This document shows, in pieces, positions 5,436-8,408 of a stretch of 8,408 nucleotides of DNA. The notes under the pieces were generated by a model. That model saw only the letters and a program-made list of their open reading frames with translations. It was not told the origin of the DNA and ran no database searches. Source of the stretch: SAR202 cluster bacterium (GTDB lineage Bacteria > Chloroflexota > Dehalococcoidia > UBA3495); the NCBI GenBank assembly GCA_009392775.1, contig VFFT01000102.1, positions 1-8,408 of the forward strand, given 5' to 3'. The first letter of the stretch is position 1. Every line of letters starts with the position of its first letter. The position numbers and the translations under genes were made by a program.

Positions 5436-7793
5436 ATGCTCGAACCAATAATATGGATCATTGCAATTGAACTTACCGGAATAGTAGGAATACCAATATC
5501 ATTCAAGCTATTCCCTAATCTACCAGACAAGGGCTACACAATAAACAAAGCTCTTACGCTTATCCTAATTGGATATCTCTTCTGGGCATTAAGTACAACA
5601 GGGCTCGTAAACCCTTCTACTTACATTGCTATACTATGTGTGGGCCTTCTAACCATTGCTTCTACTGTTCTTCTAATAAACAACTTTAAAGCAATAAAGA
5701 ATTACCTTAGGTCAGAATACCGAATCATTATCTTGACCGAGATTATATTCTTAACCCTAATATGCGCGTGGATCGCAATAATATCTGGTAGCGCTAGTAT
5801 AAATCACACCGAAAAACCCATGGATTTCGCTATCCTAAACGCACTTGTATCTGCTACGCAGTTTCCTCCAGAAGATCCTTGGTTTTCAGGTCATTCAATT
5901 AGCTATTATTATTTTGGATACCTGATAATGGCGATATTTACCAAACTAACAGCTATCCCTAGTGAAATATCCTATAACCTCGCAGTTGCAACAATACCAG
6001 CTTTAGCAGGGATATCTATTTTTGGCGTATCAACTAATCTCTCAAGATTATCCGGAGCGCGCCTGCGTACTGCGATAACCATAGGGGTTTTATCAATCCT
6101 GGCATTGACAATGATAAGCAATTTAGCCGGACCTGTAGAGTTTCTTTATCATAGGGGATGGCTGAACCAGAGCATAATCGAGTGGCTCAACATCAAAGGT
6201 CTGGACGGGCAGATTTCAACAAGCGGTGGATACTTTCCAGAATCTGCCTGGTGGTGGTGGCGATCCACAAGGCTTATTGACACTGTAATACACGGAATAA
6301 GCATGGACTACACCATTACAGAGTTCCCTTTCTTTTCTTTTATATTAGGGGATCTCCACCCTCACATGATGGCTATACCATTTTTTTTATTATCGCTAAG
6401 TGTTTGTTTAAACCTGTATTGCGATAAAACGCCCCTAAATTTTTCATGGATAAAAAACAATCCCCTTCAGATAATCGTTATATCCATCATCATAGGGGCT
6501 CAAGGTTTTTTGAACTCATGGGATCTACCAGTAATATGGTTCTTACTGGCGCTGGTCATCCTAGTACATAATCTACACATTTCTTCGTGTTCTCGTCCGT
6601 CAATATACATAGTAATAGATTCTGTAATATTCTATTCGCCGATCATTCTCGGTTCAGTACTTTTGTATACACCTTTTTATTTGGATCTCAACTCTCAAAT
6701 TATGGGAGTGCAACCCGTCATCGAATACCGGTCACGACCAATACTATTCTTCTTAGCCGCCGGAGCCCCTTTATTACTTGTTCTATCATTTGTGAGTGTG
6801 TACATCTATCAAAACCTGAGACGTACAGACCAATCTTGGGCCTCACATGCCGTCATATGCATTTCGTTTTCAGCATTGCCATTAATAGCGCATTATGTAG
6901 TCACAACAGTTTTATACGACACCGCATTGGCACTCCAGCTAATATCTAGCCCCCCAATCCTGACTCTTTTTCTTTTAAGCCTATCCGGGATAACGTTATT
7001 TATATGCTTAAGGCCTCATGGTAACACCTACATTAAATTCAATTTTCTGATTGTTACTACCGCCTTATATTTACTGGCAGGAGCTGAACTATTCTATATC
7101 GCTGATTTGTTCGAAAGCCGAATGAATACAGTTTTTAAATTACATTACCAATCCTGGATACTCTTATCCGTAGCCGGAAGTTATGGCATCCTATATGTTT
7201 CTAATACTCTGCTTGGCAAATATAAGGTCAAAAATATCATTTTATACTCATGGTTAACTTCAATTGGTTTGCTACTAACATTCAGTTGTTACCACCCTAT
7301 CGGAACAATAATCGCACGCTCCGAAGTAAACTACACTGAATCGTTCCGTACTATAGATGGCACTAAATTTCTACAGAAAGAACACTTACCCGAGTACAAT
7401 GCTATAGAGTGGTTGAAGATTCATTCGACCCAAGCAAGAATAGTTGAGGCGGCGGGTAGTGATTACTCCGATAGCAATAGGATTTCGTCATTCACGGGAA
7501 TGCCAACGATACTCGGGTGGACAGGACACGAGCAACAGTGGGGTAGGAGTTACTTAGATATCAGAAAACGCTCAGAAGACATCAATCTGATCTACACTAG
7601 TGATGATCCCGATGATATCAAGGCAATTCTTAGTTCTTATGGCATCAAGTATATTATCAGCGGACCCAGAGAACGCGACTTGTACGGAGAAAATAACTTA
7701 TCATCATTCCCTTATTTCCTAGATACCGTATTCTCAGATCATGGATTTATCATCTACGAGTTTAACTCACGGACTCCTGACAGCAATGATTAA
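5436..7793 (+). CDS. DUF2298 / YYY-motif polytopic membrane protein (putative GT-C glycosyltransferase)
   Basis: A 785-residue integral membrane protein of the DUF2298 (Chlor_Arch_YYY) family, known mainly from Chloroflexota and archaea. The biochemical function is not established; a GT-C-type transferase using lipid-linked sugars is the usual inference. About 13-16 hydrophobic segments run from residue 2 to about 615, followed by a soluble C-terminal domain (about 625-785), probably outside the membrane. Family marks are KPMDFAILNAL (127-137), FPPEDPWFSG (143-152), the naming motif YYYFGY (157-162), ILGDLHPHMMAIPF (303-316), NSWDLP (360-365) and SRMNTVFK (561-568), with acidic residues typical of GT-C loops. 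AWWWW at 271-275 is a striking tryptophan run. ATG 5436 fits the family N-terminus. No Shine-Dalgarno precedes it; TATAAT abuts the start codon. It is followed after 34 bases by the TIGR03663-like gene, its usual partner. Confidence 0.87.
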   Translation: MLEPIIWIIAIELTGIVGIPISFKLFPNLPDKGYTINKALTLILIGYLFWALSTTGLVNPSTYIAILCVGLLTIASTVLLINNFKAIKNYLRSEYRIIILTEIIFLTLICAWIAIISGSASINHTEKPMDFAILNALVSATQFPPEDPWFSGHSISYYYFGYLIMAIFTKLTAIPSEISYNLAVATIPALAGISIFGVSTNLSRLSGARLRTAITIGVLSILALTMISNLAGPVEFLYHRGWLNQSIIEWLNIKGLDGQISTSGGYFPESAWWWWRSTRLIDTVIHGISMDYTITEFPFFSFILGDLHPHMMAIPFFLLSLSVCLNLYCDKTPLNFSWIKNNPLQIIVISIIIGAQGFLNSWDLPVIWFLLALVILVHNLHISSCSRPSIYIVIDSVIFYSPIILGSVLLYTPFYLDLNSQIMGVQPVIEYRSRPILFFLAAGAPLLLVLSFVSVYIYQNLRRTDQSWASHAVICISFSALPLIAHYVVTTVLYDTALALQLISSPPILTLFLLSLSGITLFICLRPHGNTYIKFNFLIVTTALYLLAGAELFYIADLFESRMNTVFKLHYQSWILLSVAGSYGILYVSNTLLGKYKVKNIILYSWLTSIGLLLTFSCYHPIGTIIARSEVNYTESFRTIDGTKFLQKEHLPEYNAIEWLKIHSTQARIVEAAGSDYSDSNRISSFTGMPTILGWTGHEQQWGRSYLDIRKRSEDINLIYTSDDPDDIKAILSSYGIKYIISGPRERDLYGENNLSSFPYFLDTVFSDHGFIIYEFNSRTPDSND

Positions 7794-7827
7794 TTATCAC
7801 CAAAATATATAATCCCGACTCAATATT

Positions 7828-8408
7828 ATGAATAAGACTAAGAACCAGATCCATCACACAAATAAAATATTATTCAACATTTGCTTCGTATCGTTGTTGT
7901 GTCTTGCACTAGCATTACGACTCTGGGATTTAGATGTCAGAGTCATGCACTATGACGAGGCGATACATCTGTACTACGCTTGGAAGCTATTTGCTGAAGG
8001 CACCTATCTACATTCACCTTGGATGCATGGGCCATTTCAAATAGAGATGTCAGCTCTCGTATTTAAACTACTGGGGGACACGGACTTCACTGCCCGCCTT
8101 GGATACGTATTGTTCGGAACATCTCTAGTCGCTCTACCGTACTTTCTAAGATCCTATTGGGGAAATTTACCCTCATTAATGGTTTCTATATTCTTAACTA
8201 TATCTCCCAGTCTTTTGTATTTCAGCAGGTTCGGTAGAAACGACATCATCATTGCATTTTGGACAACATCCTTGTTCATCATATTTTGGCACTACAGTAA
8301 TAACAATCGTACTAAATACCTCTACATAGCTTCAGCAGTAATGGCGTTATTATTTTCGACAAAGGAAACATCCTTCTTTATAACTTTAATCTTTCTAGGT
8401 TTTGGATT
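7828..8408 (+). CDS. TIGR03663-like membrane glycosyltransferase (GT39/GT-C type), 5' part
   Basis: The frame is open from ATG 7828 to the right edge (193 complete codons), so this is the N-terminal part of a larger membrane protein. A short basic/polar start (NKTKNQIHHTNK) is followed by a first membrane helix (about residues 14-32). Then comes the loop MHYDEAIHLYYAW (40-52), whose adjacent Asp43-Glu44 corresponds to the acidic pair in the first extracytoplasmic loop of PMT/GT39-like GT-C enzymes. HSPWMHGPFQ lies further along the same loop, and SRFGRNDI precedes a further hydrophobic segment. The order of motifs and the position after the DUF2298 gene match the TIGR03663 family of Chloroflexota and archaea, whose substrate is unknown. 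No Shine-Dalgarno is visible before the ATG; a perfect TATAAT (7808-7813) lies 14 bases upstream without a good -35. The C-terminal portion is missing. Confidence 0.82.
   Translation, partial: MNKTKNQIHHTNKILFNICFVSLLCLALALRLWDLDVRVMHYDEAIHLYYAWKLFAEGTYLHSPWMHGPFQIEMSALVFKLLGDTDFTARLGYVLFGTSLVALPYFLRSYWGNLPSLMVSIFLTISPSLLYFSRFGRNDIIIAFWTTSLFIIFWHYSNNNRTKYLYIASAVMALLFSTKETSFFITLIFLGFG

Overview
The window looks like a piece of a Chloroflexota genome, probably a Dehalococcoidia/SAR202-type lineage. This is inferred from gene content and not proven. The strongest clue is the right end, where a YYY-motif membrane protein (DUF2298 / 'Chlor_Arch_YYY' type) is followed directly by a TIGR03663-like membrane glycosyltransferase. 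That pairing is known mainly from Chloroflexota and some archaea. The DNA is fairly AT-rich and gene-dense. I see no mobile element, CRISPR array, tRNA or rRNA.

Layout. (1) The left edge holds the 3' end of an OGG1-like 8-oxoguanine DNA glycosylase (+). (2) Convergent to it is a minus-strand cluster, in transcription order: a class II CCA-adding tRNA nucleotidyltransferase, a 72-residue cysteine-rich PHD/RING-like zinc-binding protein whose start overlaps the cca end by 11 bp, and a zinc-less MDR-family oxidoreductase with a plausible promoter of its own. (3) Divergent from cca, across a short spacer, is a plus-strand run: a DsbA/FrnE-family thioredoxin-fold protein, RNase III (rnc) and the SRP receptor FtsY (ftsY). 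The spacing is tight and the ribosome binding sites of rnc and ftsY overlap or adjoin the preceding gene. (4) After an 89-bp spacer containing an inverted repeat come the DUF2298 gene and the start of the TIGR03663-like gene, which runs off the right edge.

The main discovery is the DsbA-family gene. A conventional reading starts it at GTG 3109 and loses the thioredoxin active site. A perfect AGGAGG Shine-Dalgarno lies six bases before ATG 3046, and the frame from that ATG runs to TAG 3678 through a single in-frame TGA (3085-3087). The TGA falls exactly where the family has its catalytic cysteine (DFR-U-PFVYNAA, family DF-x-C-PFVYNAA). A stem-loop with a GUGU tetraloop begins directly after the TGA, with its loop 21 nt downstream, as expected of a bacterial SECIS element. 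The protein has no cysteine anywhere. I read it as a selenoprotein of 210 residues, with selenocysteine at position 14 as its only redox residue. Neighbouring genes use TGG for every tryptophan, so a reassigned TGA code is unlikely.

How the genes work together: rnc and ftsY are housekeeping genes (RNA processing and membrane-protein targeting), and cca serves tRNA maturation. The glycosylase, the selenoprotein and the MDR enzyme suggest a redox or oxidative-damage theme, but that link is inference. The two right-hand genes probably act at the membrane in lipid-linked or cell-surface glycan transfer.
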